A stretch of DNA of 23,506 bases from a virus, in the IMG/VR virus record IMGVR_UViG_3300048924_000226, positions 1 to 23,506 of that record. The stretch is one strand, 5' to 3'. Below the pieces are notes generated by a model, which saw only the letters and a program-made list of their open reading frames with translations, ran no database searches and was not told where the DNA came from. This document shows positions 21,477 to 23,506 of the stretch, one piece after another. The translations under genes and the position numbers were made by a program. Positions within the stretch are counted from its first letter, which is position 1. Each line of letters starts with the position of its first letter.

Positions 21477-22388
21477 ATGGCGCCGAGGAAGCCGAAGAAG
21501 GATATGGACGGGGACGACGATATGCTTGAGGGAGCCGCACTATCCGCTGGAAAGGCCTTGGAGAAGGCTGGCGTGTGGAAGGCGCTGCTTCTCCCCGCCT
21601 CCAAGGTGCTTGGCGATTTCATGGGCAAGCGCACCCAGGAATGGGTGGACGGACTGGACGAGCGGCGCGCCAAGAACGTCGAAGCGCATTATGCGAAGAT
21701 GAAGACCATCGAGCATATCGAACCGCCGAAGAACGGTCCGACCGAACGGCAGTTCACGGCGCTGGTAGAATGGACAGCTGAGGCGCAGACGGTTGATCCC
21801 GAGGCTGAGCCGGAGCTTGCGGCATTGTGGCAGTCCCTGCTCGGTGACATCTACCGCAACGATCCTTACGCAGACGAGCTGGCGAGTATCCTCAAGAACA
21901 TGACGAGGGCTGATGCGCGGATGTTCCTTAACGGACGTTACCACCGCAAGCCCTTTATTCTCTTTCGCGAGATGGACCGCGACGACATCGGGCCGCCCTA
22001 TATCGAACGTTTTAAGCAATGGGGGCTCATAAGCCGCAGGATGGCGGTCGAGCGGATCACACTGATCTTGGCCGTCAGTTTTGTGGGCGGTACATCGGGG
22101 CTTCTTGCAAGTCGAGCGCCCTACTTCAAAGCCTTGTTATTTCCTTCGGGCGAATCCGCATCCGGGCTGTGGACGTGGTCGCTAGCCGTCACGATAGCCT
22201 CTCTCCTCGCCATCTTCATGTCCACCTTCATTATGGACATTGCCCGGATGGAGCTGACCCCGCTAGGCAGGAGGCTTTACTACAGTGGGCGGCGTTACCT
22301 TGACGCGCCCACGCCGCCGATAGCTCAGCCTGAGCCGCCCGAACCGGCCAAGCCCGCGCCGAAACGGGGACGGCCCAAGAAAGTCTGA
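21477..22388 (+). CDS. DUF4393/Abi-alpha-like protein with two membrane spans
   Basis: A 303-residue protein; the ATG follows GGAG six bases upstream. Residues 17-80 contain the helical start typical of Abi-alpha proteins (KALLLPASKVLGDFMGKRTQ, then an Arg/Lys/Asn-rich helix). The core PELAALWQSLLGDIYRNDPY (112-131) with ELASILKNMTRADARMFL is the clear DUF4393 block (xxLWaxLLaxxxdp...ILxxmtxxdA). Two hydrophobic segments follow (about 193-212 and 233-253), then ELTPLGRRLY and a Pro/Lys-rich tail ending PKRGRPKKV, which resembles an AT-hook core. DUF4393 is linked to abortive infection by family name; the mechanism is unknown. It converges with the TIR gene with a 2-base gap. Confidence 0.7.
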   Translation: MAPRKPKKDMDGDDDMLEGAALSAGKALEKAGVWKALLLPASKVLGDFMGKRTQEWVDGLDERRAKNVEAHYAKMKTIEHIEPPKNGPTERQFTALVEWTAEAQTVDPEAEPELAALWQSLLGDIYRNDPYADELASILKNMTRADARMFLNGRYHRKPFILFREMDRDDIGPPYIERFKQWGLISRRMAVERITLILAVSFVGGTSGLLASRAPYFKALLFPSGESASGLWTWSLAVTIASLLAIFMSTFIMDIARMELTPLGRRLYYSGRRYLDAPTPPIAQPEPPEPAKPAPKRGRPKKV

Positions 22389-22390
22389 CT

Positions 22391-23341
22391 TCACTCCGCC
22401 TTCTTGCCGGACCTTACTGCGCTGACCAACTGAGTGATAAGCGAATAGATCTGCGGGTCGATCTGCGACGGATCAAGCGTCGAGAAGGTCGAGTTGCGGT
22501 CGATATTCCAATGCTGGAATGCTTCCTTGACTTCCGAAGGCGTAAGCCTGTCGCCGTAGGCCTTGAGGAAGAATTTGCCGAACTGGATCGCGTGGATGCG
22601 GTCGGAGGACTTCAGGGACTCGCTCATGTACGACTTGCCGAGCGAGTAGGCGTATCTAGCGAGCGCCGCCAGAACCCCAACCATTACAATATTCAGGATC
22701 AGTAGCGAAATCGGCAGGATATAGCTCGCTTGTGCGACCGTATCGCCAGCCGTGATGACGGTGTGAATGGAGAACGCCGTCAAGCCGAGCACGGACAAAA
22801 GGAAAGCCACACCGGCAAAGTACCAGAAAATCGCCCATTTTCGGTGGTGATTTTCATAGGCTTGCTGCTGGGCAATTGCATCGGTTACGAAGTCTGAGAC
22901 GTCCTGTTTGACTTCTTCCAGGCGCTCAGTCTTTTGGCGTTTCTCCCTCTCGAAGAACTCAATACTGGTCAGTGCGTGTTGCACTGCCATATCTACGCGA
23001 TCGGCTCGAATAAAGCGAAGTCCCCGCATATCTGGTGCGAGGACAGTGTCGCTTGTACCGATCAGGATCGGTAATATGAGCATGGCTTCTTTGCCGTAAC
23101 GCCCCATAACATACCCAAGCTCGGAGATAAGGGGCGTGCCTTGAGGTGTGTTCGATGAAAAGAGCGGAATATAGACCTCCGCGTCGCGCATTGGTCCTTT
23201 GAAATCGCTTACCATCTGAGCAGTTGGACGCGGCCATACATTGTCATAGGCGACAACGTGGCCGTACTCGGCGAGCGATTTAGCCAACTCATCGGCGATC
23301 ATTCTATCGACTTTATCGAAGCTCAGATAAATTCTCGCCAC
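22391..23341 (-). CDS. TIR-domain protein with two membrane spans
   Basis: A 316-residue protein with a GTG start and GGGGGAT upstream. Residues 1-125 form a TIR-like domain: IYLSFDKVDRMIADELAKSL at the start, EVYIPLFSSNTPQG in the middle, and LISELGYVMGRYG, with Glu74 in the position of the catalytic glutamate of NAD-cleaving TIR enzymes. A charged coiled coil (about 125-165) links to two membrane spans (about 170-192 and 205-228). The C-terminal 85 residues are a cytoplasmic helical domain (RIHAIQFGKFFLKAYG, SEVKEAFQHWNI) that I do not recognise. TIR domains fused to membrane spans occur as effectors in bacterial immunity (for example in CBASS-type systems). No sensor or cyclase gene is visible in the window, so activation is unknown. 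Confidence 0.72.
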   Translation of the reverse strand: MARIYLSFDKVDRMIADELAKSLAEYGHVVAYDNVWPRPTAQMVSDFKGPMRDAEVYIPLFSSNTPQGTPLISELGYVMGRYGKEAMLILPILIGTSDTVLAPDMRGLRFIRADRVDMAVQHALTSIEFFEREKRQKTERLEEVKQDVSDFVTDAIAQQQAYENHHRKWAIFWYFAGVAFLLSVLGLTAFSIHTVITAGDTVAQASYILPISLLILNIVMVGVLAALARYAYSLGKSYMSESLKSSDRIHAIQFGKFFLKAYGDRLTPSEVKEAFQHWNIDRNSTFSTLDPSQIDPQIYSLITQLVSAVRSGKKAE

Positions 23342-23401
23342 AAGATCCCCCAGCGCGTTCTACCGGACCTTGTAGCGAGTCGATTACTAAAACAACTGCC
23401 G

Positions 23402-23506
23402 TTATGGGGCGACCGCAGCTATTTCGTTCTGGATGTCGATCACCTTCATGCTGACGGCGCCGATGGTCAGGCCGACGAGGAAGGCGACCGTGATGGCGTC
23501 GAATTT
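23402..23506 (-). CDS. C-terminus of a small membrane protein, cut by the window edge
   Basis: Reading from the right edge, 34 codons lead to a TAA at 23402-23404. The residues include FDAITVAFLVGLTIGAVSM, a hydrophobic span, followed by KVIDIQNEIAAVAP. It lies 60 bases before the TIR gene on the same strand, with no terminator between, so the two could be co-transcribed. The start is outside the window and function is unknown. Confidence 0.45.
   Translation of the reverse strand, partial: KFDAITVAFLVGLTIGAVSMKVIDIQNEIAAVAP

Noticed and set aside
21362-21673. N-terminal extension of the Rap1a-like protein
   Set aside because: The extra 104 residues run antisense through the start of the Abi-alpha-like gene and would bury a clear signal peptide. 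The ATG at 21361 is the sensible start.
1-23506. CRISPR array, tRNA, rRNA, insertion sequence or phage attachment core
   Set aside because: I looked for regularly spaced repeats, cloverleaf-type sequences with CCA or T-loop (GGTTCGA-type) blocks, transposase motifs and paired att-like repeats and found none that I can support by eye.

Overview
The window carries most of the late (structural and lysis) region of a tailed bacteriophage or prophage with a short-tailed (podovirus-like) plan. It is followed by a block of accessory genes that look like envelope or defence functions. Base composition is GC-rich. The DUF5681-type small terminase, the style of the spanin pair and the Rap1a-type secreted protein all resemble genes of alphaproteobacterial phages. 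I therefore suggest an alphaproteobacterial host, with moderate confidence. No integrase, repressor, tRNA, CRISPR array or insertion sequence is visible, so I cannot say whether this is an integrated prophage or a free phage genome.

From about 20.42 kb down to 1.19 kb, one long run of minus-strand genes reads in the usual late order. It starts with the DUF5681 small terminase, PBSX-type large terminase, a small unknown protein, P22-like portal, acidic scaffold and N4-gp56-family major capsid protein. Next come a small head protein, a head-tail adaptor, a P22 gp10-like nozzle, an exported fibre-like protein and a GNAT-like protein. Three ejection/internal virion proteins follow, the last with a lytic transglycosylase domain. 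After them come a beta-helix tailspike, three more exported fibre-like proteins, a coiled-coil plus membrane protein, a DUF5675 protein, a small holin candidate and an overlapping spanin pair. Many junctions are 1-4 nt overlaps (TAATG, ATGA, GTGA), typical of translationally coupled phage operons. GTG and TTG starts are common.

Left of the lysis genes (382-904) are two paralogous single-span membrane proteins on the minus strand, each preceded by the same 17-bp repeat. A partial plus-strand gene enters from the left edge and ends at a short terminator hairpin.

Right of the terminases (20.57-23.5 kb) is an accessory island with mixed orientations. It holds a lipoprotein (+), a secreted Rap1a/Tai-like protein (-), a DUF4393/Abi-alpha-like protein with two membrane spans (+), a TIR-domain protein with two membrane spans (-), and the 3' end of another small membrane protein (-). 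The Abi-alpha-like and TIR genes are convergent with a 2-nt gap and form the best candidate for an undescribed anti-phage module. The second unusual feature is a set of four fibre-like phage proteins with classical Sec signal peptides and even numbers of mature cysteines. This suggests that part of the tail-fibre cluster is exported.
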